Source of the DNA: Mesorhizobium sp. B2-7-1
GTDB lineage: Bacteria; Pseudomonadota; Alphaproteobacteria; Rhizobiales; Rhizobiaceae
DNA: 58,270 bases
Assembly (NCBI RefSeq): GCF_006440735.1
Contig: NZ_VFUA01000030.1
Span: forward strand, 1-58,270
Direction: 5' to 3'
Part shown: one piece after another, positions 43,879-52,548 of the stretch
Layout of the letters: each line of letters opens with the position of its first letter
Numbering within the stretch: position 1 is the first letter of the stretch
Notes under the pieces: generated by a model
Database searches by the model: none
What the model was told of the DNA's origin: nothing
Seen by the model: the letters and a program-made list of their open reading frames with translations, nothing else
Made by a program: the position numbers and the translations under genes

Positions 43879-44423
43879 CTGCTTTTCGCCTCCTCCTGGC
43901 CGCCATCAGCGTTCTCGACCAGCGGAAAGCCCGAACCTTCGGTGCTGAAACGATAGCGCTGCCGCATTCGGTCGGTGGCCATCGGGGCGGTCGCCATGGC
44001 GAAGCCGCCGCCGTCCAGATCCCTGCCGGTCTCCCGGTCGACCAGGACCGGCTCGGCCCAGCGCCCGTCCGCCTTGTCCACCACGACCAGGCTCGGCCCC
44101 TCGGGCGCCAGATGCTTGTTGCCCCAGGCGAGCAGCGAAAGAAGCACCGGCCGGAAATCGCGGCCCTTAGCGGTCAGCACATATTCATGCCGAAGCGGCC
44201 GCTCGCAGTAGGCGCGCTTCTCGAACAGCCCACGCTCGACCAGGCTGTTCAGCCGCCGCGTCAGGATGTTCGGGGCGATATCCAGGCTCTTCTGGAACTG
44301 GTCGAAGCGTGTGAGGCCCTGGAATGCGTCGCGCAGCAAAAGGATGCTCCACCACTCGCCGACCTCGTCGAGGCTGCGGGCGATAGGGCATGGACGCGTT
44401 TCGAAGCTCGTCTTCGCAACCAT
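43875..44423 (-). CDS. HxlR family regulator of the EmrAB-type pump
   Basis: A 182-residue winged-helix protein. EVGEWWSILLLRDAFQGLTRFDQFQKSLDIAPNILTRRLNSLVERGLFEKRAYCERPLRHEYVLTAKGRDFRPVLLSLLAWGNKHL is the full HxlR domain. The 60-residue C-terminal extension is longer than in most members and may bind a ligand. A Cys near the start (TRPCPIARSLD) is the usual redox or electrophile sensor position. It leads the pump operon and probably represses it through a dyad 41-65 bases upstream. Confidence 0.9.
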   Translation of the reverse strand: MVAKTSFETRPCPIARSLDEVGEWWSILLLRDAFQGLTRFDQFQKSLDIAPNILTRRLNSLVERGLFEKRAYCERPLRHEYVLTAKGRDFRPVLLSLLAWGNKHLAPEGPSLVVVDKADGRWAEPVLVDRETGRDLDGGGFAMATAPMATDRMRQRYRFSTEGSGFPLVENADGGQEEAKSR

Positions 44424-44463
44424 CTTCGTGACTCACTATCAAGATGAAAGTTACAAATAGCCG

Positions 44464-44488
44464 AGTCAATTGCATAATGCAAGTCACT
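44464..44488. promoter_or_regulatory. HxlR operator candidate
   Basis: An imperfect 25-base dyad around a central A: the core TTGCAT-A-ATGCAA is perfect and the outer AGTCA / GTCACT arms match in most positions. It is 41-65 bases upstream of the hxlR start, where it would cover the promoter of the pump operon. Confidence 0.5.
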
Positions 44489-44574
44489 AAGCGGCAAGGT
44501 TCTGGGACAGGCCGACACAAAGTCGTGAGGGCGCACGGCAGGCGAGTCGGGAAAGCCGCGGACGAAGTCATCGA

Positions 44575-45555
44575 TCAGGGCAGCAGCACGACCTTGCCGG
44601 TAGCGCGGCGCTCTTCCAGCAATCGATGCGCCTCGCCTGCCTGATGCAGCGGAAAGCGGCCGCCGATCGTCACCTTCAGTCGGCCGCTCGCTGCGAGGTC
44701 GAACAGCTGCAACAGGTCCGTCCTGAGGCTATCGGGAAACAAGAGCGGCAACAGGGCAAAGCCCTTGAGCGACTGATTGCGGCCGATCATCGCTTCGAGG
44801 TCCGAGGCCGACAGTCGAAAGCGGCCGAGCGCCGCGAACAGCAGCTCGCCACCGGGCGCCAGGAGGTCGAGAAATTGCTTGGTCAATGCGCCGCCGACGG
44901 TGTCGTAGACGGTTCCGACGCCCAGGCCGTCGCTCGCCTCGCGGCCCCGCGCCGGCCAATCCGCTTCGCTGGTATCGATCGCCAGATCGGCACCGAGCGC
45001 GAGGGCAAAATCGCGCCTGGAAGTACCGCCGGCCAGCGCGATGACGCGACGAGCGCCCTGCCCCTTGGCCAGTTGGACAAGCAGCGAACCGACGCCACCG
45101 GCGGCAGCGGGAACCAGCACCGTCCTGCCGGCCGGCGGGCTTTGCCGCAAAAGATGCAAGGCGGTCAGCCCCTGCACCATCAAGGCGGTCGCATCTTCGA
45201 AGGAAAGCGCGCCCGGCAGCGGCACGACGAGGCCGGCGTCGATCGTCACATATTGGGCATAGCCGCCGAATGGCCTGGCCGAGACGAACAGCGGTGCCGC
45301 CACGCGGCTTCCTAAAAGTCGCCGGTTAACGCCCTCGCCGACCGCCTCGACCGTGCCGGCGACTTCGACGCCGGGGAACACCGGCAGGCTCGGCGTGACG
45401 GCGTAGCGATCCGCACGCATCAGCACTTCGAAGAAGTTGACGCCGGCGGCCCCAACCTTGACTAGGACCTCGCCGGGTCCCGCGACGGGCGTTGGCGCGT
45501 CGACGACCTCCAGCACGTCGGGACCGCCGAAACGGCTGAACTGGATGGCTTTCAT
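44575..45555 (-). CDS. NADPH:quinone reductase / zinc-type alcohol dehydrogenase family
   Basis: A 326-residue MDR-superfamily protein of the quinone-oxidoreductase (QOR) branch. GAAGVNFFEVLMR, VPAAAGGVGSLLVQLAKGQGARRVIAL (NADPH-binding) and the catalytic-domain start MKAIQFSRFGGPDVLEVVDAP are present. Structural zinc cysteines are lacking, as in zeta-crystallin-type quinone reductases. It reduces quinones or enones with NADPH. It diverges from the second HxlR gene (97-base gap), which is the usual regulator arrangement. Confidence 0.9.
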   Translation of the reverse strand: MKAIQFSRFGGPDVLEVVDAPTPVAGPGEVLVKVGAAGVNFFEVLMRADRYAVTPSLPVFPGVEVAGTVEAVGEGVNRRLLGSRVAAPLFVSARPFGGYAQYVTIDAGLVVPLPGALSFEDATALMVQGLTALHLLRQSPPAGRTVLVPAAAGGVGSLLVQLAKGQGARRVIALAGGTSRRDFALALGADLAIDTSEADWPARGREASDGLGVGTVYDTVGGALTKQFLDLLAPGGELLFAALGRFRLSASDLEAMIGRNQSLKGFALLPLLFPDSLRTDLLQLFDLAASGRLKVTIGGRFPLHQAGEAHRLLEERRATGKVVLLP

Positions 45556-45652
45556 GGCAGGCTCCGATCGCTATGGCGTCGGCCGCCCTTTGCCACTATC
45601 TGCGCTGTCGCCGCTACACACGGATTTGTCCGCTGCACACCAGGAGGTGACC

Positions 45653-46060
45653 ATGGCCCACATCGCCAAACGACGCGTGATCAAGCGCCTGCCGATGCTG
45701 CCGGCGGAACGCGCGCTGAAGGTGATCTCCGGCCGCTGGAAGGCGGTGATCCTCTATTATCTCTTCGACGGTCCGCGCCGGCTTTCGGCGCTCAAGGCTC
45801 AGATGCCCGACATCACCCAGAAGGTGCTGATCGACCAGCTGCGCGAGATGGAGGAGCACGGGCTGGTCGACCGCGAGATCTTCGCCGAGATCCCGGCGCG
45901 GGTCGAATATTCCGCGACGGCGCTCGGCCTCAGCCTCGAGCCCATCCTGCTGGCGCTTTGCCAGTGGGGACAGCACCACGCCGACGCGCTGGACGAGCAG
46001 GCACATCTTGCCGATTGCATCATCAGGCCAAGGCAGGCCATCGAGGCTTCCGCAAACTAA
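45653..46060 (+). CDS. HxlR family regulator divergent from quinone reductase
   Basis: A 135-residue single-domain HxlR protein: LPAERALKVISGRWKAVILYYLFDGPRRLSALKAQMPDITQKVLIDQLREMEEHGLVDREIFAEIPARVEYSATALG. ATG 45653 follows AGGAGGTGA, a near-perfect ribosome site. Unlike the first HxlR it has no cysteine ahead of the helix-turn-helix, though one occurs near residue 105. It probably controls the divergent quinone reductase; CGGA-TTTG-TCCG at 45621-45632 is a small dyad in the gap. Confidence 0.9.
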   Translation: MAHIAKRRVIKRLPMLPAERALKVISGRWKAVILYYLFDGPRRLSALKAQMPDITQKVLIDQLREMEEHGLVDREIFAEIPARVEYSATALGLSLEPILLALCQWGQHHADALDEQAHLADCIIRPRQAIEASAN

Positions 46061-46061
46061 A

Positions 46062-46086
46062 AAGGGCGGCGCAAGCGCCGCCCTTC
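46062..46086. terminator. Bidirectional intrinsic terminator
   Basis: AGGGCGGCGC, an AA loop and GCGCCGCCCT form a perfect 10-pair stem between the convergent HxlR and FMN reductase genes. A-runs on the left and T residues on the right are short, so strength is moderate in each direction. Confidence 0.7.
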
Positions 46087-46111
46087 GGGAGGATGACTAC
46101 AGTCGGGCTCT

Positions 46112-46717
46112 TTAAGCGGCCTGGGCTTCGCCGGCGATCGCGTCGGCGGCACGCGCCGCCTTCAGCACCTTGGCCCACCAGGCGACGTCATTGACCAGCG
46201 CCGCGGCGGCCTGGTTCAGATGTTCGAGATCATCGAGCTTCTTCTCGCCCTGGCGCACCGCAAGGAAATCACCCCAGGCGATATGGACGGCCGACTTGAC
46301 CGGCGCCATCTGCAACTCGACGGCGATCAGGCGGAGCTGTTCGACCGCGCGCGCGCCGCCGACCGAGCCATAGCCGACAAAGCCGGCCGGCTTCTTGTTC
46401 CATTCATTGGCGGCGTAATCGATGGCGTTCTTCAGGACACCGGTCGGAGCGTGATTGTATTCGGCGGCGGTGAAGATGAAGCCGTCGAACTCGGCGACCT
46501 TCTTTTGCCAGCGCTGCGCCACTTCGTTCTGCGACGGCGCCCAGGCGGAGGAAGCGACCTCGTCGAAGAAGGGCAGCGGCCAGTCGCGCAGATCGACGAT
46601 CTCGACGTCGATATCGGCGTGCGACTTGGCGATCTTGGCGATCCACTGGGTCGGCACGTCGGCGAAGCGGGCGGCGCGCGTCGAACCGACGACAATGGCG
46701 ATTTTGGGTTTGGACAT
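46112..46717 (-). CDS. NADPH-dependent FMN reductase / NAD(P)H:quinone oxidoreductase
   Basis: A 201-residue flavodoxin-fold protein. VVGSTRAARFADVPTQWIAKIA carries the FMN phosphate loop, and FDGFIFTAAEYNHAPTGVLKNAIDYAANEW holds the flavin ring motif. It reduces FMN, quinones or azo compounds. ATG 46717 (MSKPKIAIVVGSTR) gives the usual start. It diverges from the third HxlR gene. Confidence 0.92.
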   Translation of the reverse strand: MSKPKIAIVVGSTRAARFADVPTQWIAKIAKSHADIDVEIVDLRDWPLPFFDEVASSAWAPSQNEVAQRWQKKVAEFDGFIFTAAEYNHAPTGVLKNAIDYAANEWNKKPAGFVGYGSVGGARAVEQLRLIAVELQMAPVKSAVHIAWGDFLAVRQGEKKLDDLEHLNQAAAALVNDVAWWAKVLKAARAADAIAGEAQAA

Positions 46718-46743
46718 AAGGGGCTCTCCTTGCGGGAATTTCT

Positions 46744-46760
46744 GGTATCGTTTGGATACC
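46744..46760. promoter_or_regulatory. HxlR operator candidate GGTATC-N5-GATACC
   Basis: GGTATCGTTTGGATACC is a perfect inverted repeat in the 90-base gap between the divergent FMN reductase and HxlR genes. A further GATAC half-site follows at 46772. Sites of the GTATC-N-GATAC kind are known for HxlR-type repressors such as QorR, and this position suits control of both genes. Confidence 0.65.
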
Positions 46761-46807
46761 GGCGCTATATGTGATACTGACAAACCAGCGCGCAAGGAGG
46801 CACGTTT

Positions 46808-47176
46808 TTGTTACTGAGGCACCCGCACATCACCGAGGACTGCCGTGCAGTGTCGGAAATCCTGCAACGGGTCGGCGACAAATGGACCGTGCTCGTCGTC
46901 GGCAAGCTGGGCGACGGGGCGATGCGCTTCAACGAATTGCGCGCCGCCGTCGGCGGCATTTCGCAGAAGATGCTGACCACCACCTTGCGCGGCCTGGAGC
47001 GCGACGGCTTCGTCACGCGCAAAGTGTTTCCGACCATTCCGCCACGTGTCGATTACGAGCTGACCGAGCTCGGCCACGAGCTGCTCGTGCCGGTCGGCGC
47101 GCTCGGCGAATGGGCGCGCAAGAACACCAATCGGGTCCGCGAAGCGCGCGCGAAATTCGACGGCCAGCAGGCCTGA
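46808..47176 (+). CDS. HxlR family regulator divergent from FMN reductase
   Basis: A 122-residue protein: CRAVSEILQRVGDKWTVLVVGKLGDGAMRFNELRAAVGGISQKMLTTTLRGLERDGFVTRKVFPTIPPRVDYELTELG. The Cys at residue 12 (EDCRAVS) is the conserved N-terminal cysteine that senses diamide or quinone stress in YodB-like relatives. It starts at TTG 46808, eight bases after AAGGAGG; no ATG is near. It likely represses the divergent reductase. Confidence 0.9.
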   Translation: MLLRHPHITEDCRAVSEILQRVGDKWTVLVVGKLGDGAMRFNELRAAVGGISQKMLTTTLRGLERDGFVTRKVFPTIPPRVDYELTELGHELLVPVGALGEWARKNTNRVREARAKFDGQQA

Positions 47177-47346
47177 AACCCTTGTAGTTCAAAGGTTTAT
47201 GAACCATTGGATGAACCGTGCATCACAGCGCCGGCCCTGTCGCACCTTCCGGTTTTGATCAGCTCCGCTGCGGCCTCGCCGCCAGCCTCGCCGGCGTCAC
47301 CGCGCAACCGTCTCGACAAGGACGACTGTCTTTAGCCGACTGCCGA

Positions 47347-47550
47347 TCAGGCGCTTGGAGCGGTGCTGGCGCAGCACGCCGTCGAGCAGCTTTCCGATTG
47401 CGCGGCTCTCTTGCCGGCCACTGCCTGATCCCGCATGCAGGCGACGCGCGGAAGGTCTTTCCTGACCTCCATATAGGCCGTTATACCGAGCAGGCAGACC
47501 AGCGCGATTAGGGCTGCCACGAGCCAGCCGTTCAGCATGTGTTGACGCAT
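47347..47550 (-). CDS. Small one-helix membrane protein, uncertain
   Basis: A possible 67-residue protein with one hydrophobic helix (LNGWLVAALIALVCLLGITAYM), then a basic and Cys-containing tail. A run of G residues precedes ATG 47550. The region between HxlR and the thioesterase is otherwise without gene. The frame could be chance, since the C-terminal half has no family character. Confidence 0.35.
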   Translation of the reverse strand: MRQHMLNGWLVAALIALVCLLGITAYMEVRKDLPRVACMRDQAVAGKRAAQSESCSTACCASTAPSA

Positions 47551-47666
47551 TGTTTTCCCCCCGCGCCCTCAAACTGGGGCGCGAAGGCAACCATTGGATG
47601 TCGCGAAGCGCATCTCCCGCGCGGCTGTTGTTACAAAACCGCAAGCCTGGGAGAATCAGGGACCCG

Positions 47667-48062
47667 TCAGCTCTCGGCCGGAACCGGCTTCGGCTTGCCT
47701 TCGCCGTCGAGCGCCACCATGACGAAATCGGCATGAGTGACCTTTTCCATCAGGTCGGAAAGGTAGCGCTGCGCCCAGGCCTCGACCTTGAGCACCATCG
47801 AGGTGCGGCCGACGCGCTCGACATGGGTGTAGATGCAGAGCGTGTCGCCGATCTTCATCGCCTTGGCGAAGGACATCTCCTTCACGGCCGCCGTCACGAC
47901 GCGGCCCTTGGCGCGCTCGGCGGCGCGGATGCCGCAGGCAAGGTCCATCTGCGCCATCACCCAGCCGCCGAAGATGTCGCCGGCAGCATTGGCGTCGGAG
48001 GGCATGGCGAGCGTCCTCAAAGTGAGATCGCCGAGAGGTCTTCCGTCCGCGTAGTGCACCAT
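47667..48062 (-). CDS. Acyl-CoA thioesterase (hotdog fold, YciA-like)
   Basis: A 131-residue hotdog protein. LRTLAMPSDANAAGDIFGGWVMAQMDLACGIRA is the usual motif of YciA-type acyl-CoA thioesterases, with the catalytic Asp in DIFGGW, and VTAAVKEMSFAKAMKIGDTLCIYTHVERVGRTSM follows. It hydrolyses acyl-CoA thioesters in the cytoplasm. ATG 48062 after AGGAGAGG is preferred over one nine codons earlier. Confidence 0.9.
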   Translation of the reverse strand: MVHYADGRPLGDLTLRTLAMPSDANAAGDIFGGWVMAQMDLACGIRAAERAKGRVVTAAVKEMSFAKAMKIGDTLCIYTHVERVGRTSMVLKVEAWAQRYLSDLMEKVTHADFVMVALDGEGKPKPVPAES

Positions 48063-48193
48063 GGCGAAATCCTCTCCTGAAGCGATCACCTCATCCCCGT
48101 AGCGTCGCTCCCTTCACCCGTCAACGCGCGCACTGCTGACAGCTGGAGCTTTCGATCCTAGGCTATGTCCGCAGAACGGCCTGGGGGAAGGAA

Positions 48194-48574
48194 TTGGCTT
48201 TGCCGCTCAATCGCATCATCCTTTACGTCAGAAACATCGAAACGGCGGTGACTTTTTACGAAAGGCACTTCGGCTTCAAAGCGCATCGTGAGGAAGGTGA
48301 CAGGATCGTCGAACTGGTCAATCCAGCCGGCTGTGCAAGTCTCATGCTTCATCTCGCGGCGAAGGGGCAGAAAAGAGGACAATCGACCGTCAAATTGGTC
48401 TTCGATGTCGAGGACATCGAAACCTTTGCCGCTGGCAGCGCAAAGGAAGGGCTGGAATTCGGCGCCCTGCACCGGGCCGACGGCTATGTCTTCGCCAACG
48501 CCCGCGATCCAAGCGACAACCCGATATCGATCTCGAGCCGCGCCTTTCGCAAAAACGACAGTACCGTCGGTTGA
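48194..48574 (+). CDS. VOC (glyoxalase/bleomycin-resistance fold) protein
   Basis: A 126-residue single-domain VOC protein. NRIILYVRNIETAVTFYERHFGFKAH opens the first beta-alpha-beta-beta module, and EFGALHRADGYVFANARDPSDNPISISSRAF closes the second. The metal-ligand pattern is incomplete, so it could be a binding protein and not an enzyme. It starts at TTG 48194 after GGGGGAAGGA. It is 110 bases before the GMC oxidoreductase gene on the same strand. Confidence 0.78.
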   Translation: MALPLNRIILYVRNIETAVTFYERHFGFKAHREEGDRIVELVNPAGCASLMLHLAAKGQKRGQSTVKLVFDVEDIETFAAGSAKEGLEFGALHRADGYVFANARDPSDNPISISSRAFRKNDSTVG

Positions 48575-48684
48575 GCGCAAAGACGCCGGTCGCTTTTTTC
48601 ACAAGCCATGCCGGAAGCCACGGCGACGCCGCGAGCCGGCAATGTCTAGGCTAGGCCGCGAATTTCGGAGCGCGCCCGCCCACC

Positions 48685-50301
48685 ATGCAGACTTATGATT
48701 TCATTATCGTCGGCTCCGGCTCGGCCGGCTCGGTCGTTGCCGACAGGCTGTCGGCTTCCGGCCGTTTCTCCGTGCTGGTGCTAGAGGCCGGCGGAACCGA
48801 CCAGCGGTTCTACGTCCAGATGCCGCTCGGCTACGGTAAGACCTTCTTCGACCCGGCCGTCAACTGGAACTACAAGACGGAACCGGATCCCGGCCTCGCC
48901 GGTAACACCGACCACTGGCCGCGCGGCAAGTTGCTCGGCGGATCGAGCTCGATCAACGCCATGGTCTTCATCCGCGGCGCGCCCGAGGATTTCGACGCCT
49001 GGGCCGCCGCCGGCAATCCCGGCTGGAGCTATGACGATCTCCTGCCCTCCTTCAAGGCGATGGAAGACAATGCAGCCGGCGCCGACCGGTGGCGCGGCGT
49101 CGGCGGACCGCTGCACGTCACCGACTGCACCAACGCGGTTCACCCGCTGACCAAGCGCTATCTGGCAGCCGGGCAGCAGGCCGGTCTGCCGTTCAATCCG
49201 GATTTCAACGGCGCCTCCCAGGAAGGCGTCGGCGTCTACCAGATCACGACCAAGAACGGCCGCCGCATGTCGGCCGCCCGTGCCTTCCTGCGGCCGGCGA
49301 TGAAACGCGCCAACGTCCGCGTCGAAACCAACGCCCTGGCGACAAAAATCCTGTTCGAGGGCAAGCGTGCCGTCGGCGTCGAATATGAGCAGAGTGGCGA
49401 GAGGAAGACGGCGCGCGCCGGCCGCGAGGTGATCCTGTCGGGCGGCTCGATCAACTCGCCACAACTGCTGCAGCTGTCCGGCGTCGGTCCCTCGACCTTG
49501 CTCGGCGATCTCGGCATCCTGGTCGTCCACGTAAACGACAATGTCGGCGCCAATCTGCAGGACCATGTCGGCATCAACTACACCTTCAAGGGCAAGCTGC
49601 CGACGCTGAACCAGATCCTTAGGCCTTGGTGGGGCAAGCTGCTCGTCGGCATGCAATACATCCTCTTGCGCTCCGGTCCGCTGTCGCTGTCGATGAACAA
49701 TGCCGGCGGCTTCTTCCGCACCGACTCCTCGATGACGCGGCCGAACATGCAGCTCTATTTCCAGGCCTTCTCGACCGTCATCCCGAAGAGCGGCGAGCGT
49801 CCGATCCTGACGCCCGACCCCTGGCCGGGCTTCTCGATCGGCCTGTCCAACTGCCGGCCCTCGAGCCGCGGCGAGATCATGATCCGCTCGAACAATCCGC
49901 GCGACTATCCGAGGATCACGCCCAACGCCTATTCGACCAATGCCGATGTCGACGAGATGCTGGCGGCGGTGAAGTTCGTGCGCAGGATCGCCGCGATGCC
50001 GGCGATGGCCGAGATCATCGAGGAAGAGGTGCTGCCCGGCCCCTCGATCCAATCGGACGCCGACCTGATCCAGGATTTCAGGAAGCGCTCGGGCACCGTC
50101 TACCACCCGGTCTCGACCTGCCGCATGGGGCCTGATGCGTCGCGCGCCGTCGTCGATCCGCGGCTCAAGGTGCACGGGCTGGACGGCTTGCGCGTCATCG
50201 ACGCTTCGATTTTCCCCGACAACATCACGGGCAACACCAATGCCGCCTCGATCCTGACCGGATGGAAGGGCGCCGAGCTGGTTCTGGAGGATCACAAATG
50301 A
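48685..50301 (+). CDS. GMC-family FAD oxidoreductase (choline/alcohol dehydrogenase-like)
   Basis: A 538-residue flavoprotein. The FAD motif GSGSAGSVVADRLS is at about residues 9-22, the GMC signature 1 is around PRGKLLGGSSSINAMVFIRG, signature 2 GGSINSPQLLQLSGVGP, and the C-terminal YHPVSTCRMG and GNTNAASI carry the catalytic His and Asn. It oxidises a primary or secondary alcohol; a sugar or polyol is suggested by the next two genes. Its stop overlaps the next start by four bases. Confidence 0.92.
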   Translation: MQTYDFIIVGSGSAGSVVADRLSASGRFSVLVLEAGGTDQRFYVQMPLGYGKTFFDPAVNWNYKTEPDPGLAGNTDHWPRGKLLGGSSSINAMVFIRGAPEDFDAWAAAGNPGWSYDDLLPSFKAMEDNAAGADRWRGVGGPLHVTDCTNAVHPLTKRYLAAGQQAGLPFNPDFNGASQEGVGVYQITTKNGRRMSAARAFLRPAMKRANVRVETNALATKILFEGKRAVGVEYEQSGERKTARAGREVILSGGSINSPQLLQLSGVGPSTLLGDLGILVVHVNDNVGANLQDHVGINYTFKGKLPTLNQILRPWWGKLLVGMQYILLRSGPLSLSMNNAGGFFRTDSSMTRPNMQLYFQAFSTVIPKSGERPILTPDPWPGFSIGLSNCRPSSRGEIMIRSNNPRDYPRITPNAYSTNADVDEMLAAVKFVRRIAAMPAMAEIIEEEVLPGPSIQSDADLIQDFRKRSGTVYHPVSTCRMGPDASRAVVDPRLKVHGLDGLRVIDASIFPDNITGNTNAASILTGWKGAELVLEDHK

Positions 50302-51509
50302 AAATCACCGACGTGAAGACCTGGGTTGTCGGCAACCCGCCGCCCGGTATCGGGGGCAAGTATTTCATCTTCGTCAAGCTCACCACCGATGGCGGCGTGG
50401 TCGGCTATGGCGAGGCCTATAACGCCACCTTCTCGGCGCATGTCACCGCGAGGATGATCGAGGACATGGCCGAACGCTATCTCGTCGGCCGCGATCCGCA
50501 CGACATCGAGAATTTCTTCCGCCGCGCCTATTCCTCCGGCTTCACCCAGCGCCCCGACGTCTCCGGCATGGGCTGCTTCTCGGCGCTGGAAATGGCCTGC
50601 TGGGACATCGTCGGCAAGGAGGCCGGTAAGCCGGTCTACAAGCTGCTCGGCGGCCAGGTGCATGAGACGCTGCGCTCCTACACCTATCTCTATCCGCACA
50701 CCGGCAGCGTCCATTCGGAAGATGCGCGCGGCAAGAACGTCTACAACGACCCCGACATGGCCGCCGCCTGCGCGCTGGAATATGTCGAACAGGGCTTCAA
50801 CGCCGTGAAACTCGACCCGGCCGGACCCTACACCGCCTATGACGGCCACCAGCCGCGCCTCATCGACATCGATCTGTCGGCGCGCATGATCAAGGCGATC
50901 CGCGAGGCGGTGGGAACGCGCGCCGACATTCTGTTCGGCACCCACGGCCAGTTCACCGCGTCGGGCGCGCTGCGCATGGCGCGCGCCATCGAGCCTTACG
51001 ATCCGCTGTGGTTCGAGGAGCCGGTGCCGCCGGATATGCCCGAGGTGATGGCACAGGTCGCTCGCGGCACCTCGATCCCGATCGCCACCGGCGAGCGGCT
51101 GACGACGAAGTTCGAGTTCGCCCGCGTCATCGAGAACCGCGCCGCGACCATCCTGCAGCCGGATCTCGGCCGTTCCGGCGGCATTCTTGAAACCAAGAAG
51201 ATCGCAGCCATGGCCGAGGCCTACCATATCCAGGTCGCGCCGCACTGCTATTGCGGCCCGATCGTGGGTGCGGCCAACATCCAGCTCGCCGCCACATTGC
51301 CCAACTTCCTCATCCTGGAATCGCTCAAGCAGTGGGACGGTTTCCACGAAAAACTGCTCAAGAAGAAGATCGAGTGGCAGGACGGCAACGTCATCCCGTC
51401 GAAGGAGCCGGGCCTCGGCGTCGAGCTCGACGAGGCGGTCTGCGATGCGCATCCCTATAGCGGCAAGGACCTGCATCTGCAGATGATGCAGACGCCGTTG
51501 ATGCCGTGA
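50298..51509 (+). CDS. Mandelate racemase/muconate lactonizing enzyme family (sugar-acid dehydratase-like)
   Basis: A 403-residue enolase-superfamily enzyme. Metal ligands fit the pattern: DILFGTHGQFT (first Asp), LWFEEPVPP, ATGERL and PDLGRSGG, with a His in VAPHCYCGP. The KLD in AVKLDP may be the general base. Members dehydrate or isomerise sugar acids such as galactonate or gluconate, but the substrate here is not decided. The ATG overlaps the GMC stop as ATGA and its own stop overlaps the next GTG start. Confidence 0.88.
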   Translation: MKITDVKTWVVGNPPPGIGGKYFIFVKLTTDGGVVGYGEAYNATFSAHVTARMIEDMAERYLVGRDPHDIENFFRRAYSSGFTQRPDVSGMGCFSALEMACWDIVGKEAGKPVYKLLGGQVHETLRSYTYLYPHTGSVHSEDARGKNVYNDPDMAAACALEYVEQGFNAVKLDPAGPYTAYDGHQPRLIDIDLSARMIKAIREAVGTRADILFGTHGQFTASGALRMARAIEPYDPLWFEEPVPPDMPEVMAQVARGTSIPIATGERLTTKFEFARVIENRAATILQPDLGRSGGILETKKIAAMAEAYHIQVAPHCYCGPIVGAANIQLAATLPNFLILESLKQWDGFHEKLLKKKIEWQDGNVIPSKEPGLGVELDEAVCDAHPYSGKDLHLQMMQTPLMP

Positions 51510-52423
51510 CCCTCGCTTACGCCTTCATCGGCCTTGGCCATCTTGGCGGCAACCTTGCCGCCAGCCTGCTGCGCAACGGCTTCGCTGTCACCGTCTTCGA
51601 CCGCGACCCGGCGGCGGTCGAGCGCCTCGTCGCGCTCGGCGCCATTGCGGCGGCGAGCCCGGCCGAAGCCGCTTCTCGCGCCGGCAACGCCATCACCTGC
51701 CTGCCTTCGCCGAAGGTCAGCGAAGCGGTGCTCGTCGGCCCCGACGGACTGCTTCAGGGTCTGCCCAAGGGCGGCACCTGGATCGAGATGTCGACCAATG
51801 GCCGCGACGAGATCCTGCGGCTGGCGGCCCTCGCCTCGGCCCAGGGCATCGAGACGCTCGAATGCCCGGTCACCGGCGGCGTGCATCTGGCGGCGGTGGG
51901 CAGGATCACCGCGCTCGTCGGCGGCGACGCCGCCCTCTACGAACACCATCGGCCGGCGATCGAGGCGATGTGCGCAAAATCCTTCCTGATGGGGCCGGTC
52001 GGCTCGGCGGCGGTGATCAAGGTCATCACCAACATGCTGGCCTTCATCCATCTTGTCGCCGCCGGCGAGGCGCTGATGCTGGCCAAGCAGGGCGGCCTCG
52101 ACCTCGCCCAGGCCTATCACGCCATCGTCGCCTCTTCCGGCAACAGCTTCGTCCATGAGACCGAAAGCCAGCTCGTGCTCAACGGCTCCTACAACATCGG
52201 CTTCACCATGGACCTGGCGCTGAAGGACCTCGGCTTCGCGCTCGCAATGGGCAGGGATTTCGGCGCGCCGCTCGATCTGGCATCGCGCGTCAACGCAATC
52301 TTCGAGGAGGGCAAGCGCGCCTATGGCGGCGATGCCTGGTCGACGCAAATCGTCAAATTGCTCGAGGATACGGCCGGCACTGAGCTTCGCGCGCCGGGTT
52401 TTCCGGCCAGGCTCGAACTATAA
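51506..52423 (+). CDS. NAD(P)-dependent beta-hydroxyacid dehydrogenase (HIBADH family)
   Basis: A 305-residue dehydrogenase with the Rossmann motif FIGLGHLGGNLA, the substrate-binding CPVTGGVHLAAVG and the catalytic Lys in AVIKVITNMLAFIH. KDLGFALAMGRDFG is characteristic of the family. It oxidises 3-hydroxyacids such as tartronate semialdehyde or 3-hydroxyisobutyrate relatives. The GTG start at 51506 overlaps the stop of the enolase-superfamily gene, so the three genes form one translational unit. Confidence 0.9.
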   Translation: MTLAYAFIGLGHLGGNLAASLLRNGFAVTVFDRDPAAVERLVALGAIAAASPAEAASRAGNAITCLPSPKVSEAVLVGPDGLLQGLPKGGTWIEMSTNGRDEILRLAALASAQGIETLECPVTGGVHLAAVGRITALVGGDAALYEHHRPAIEAMCAKSFLMGPVGSAAVIKVITNMLAFIHLVAAGEALMLAKQGGLDLAQAYHAIVASSGNSFVHETESQLVLNGSYNIGFTMDLALKDLGFALAMGRDFGAPLDLASRVNAIFEEGKRAYGGDAWSTQIVKLLEDTAGTELRAPGFPARLEL

Positions 52424-52470
52424 CCGGCAAATATTTAGCCAGCTTTCTCAGCCGCTTAGCGCAAATCCTC

Positions 52471-52496
52471 GAATCAACCTCTCAGCCGCTTGATTC
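52471..52496. promoter_or_regulatory. Inverted repeat downstream of the dehydrogenase operon
   Basis: GAATCAA and TTGATTC flank a 12-base loop, 48 bases after the operon stop. It is a possible weak terminator or binding site; no T run follows. TCTCAGCCGCTT occurs twice here, about 35 bases apart. Confidence 0.3.
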
Positions 52497-52548
52497 AAAA
52501 TCTCAGTTCCCGTCAGATATCTTTGGATCGAAGCTCGGGGGGTAGCTG

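Noticed and set aside
48781..51476. Two long minus-strand frames of 504 and 394 codons
   Set aside because: They mirror the GMC and enolase-superfamily genes and show Asp/Arg/Gly-rich shadow composition.
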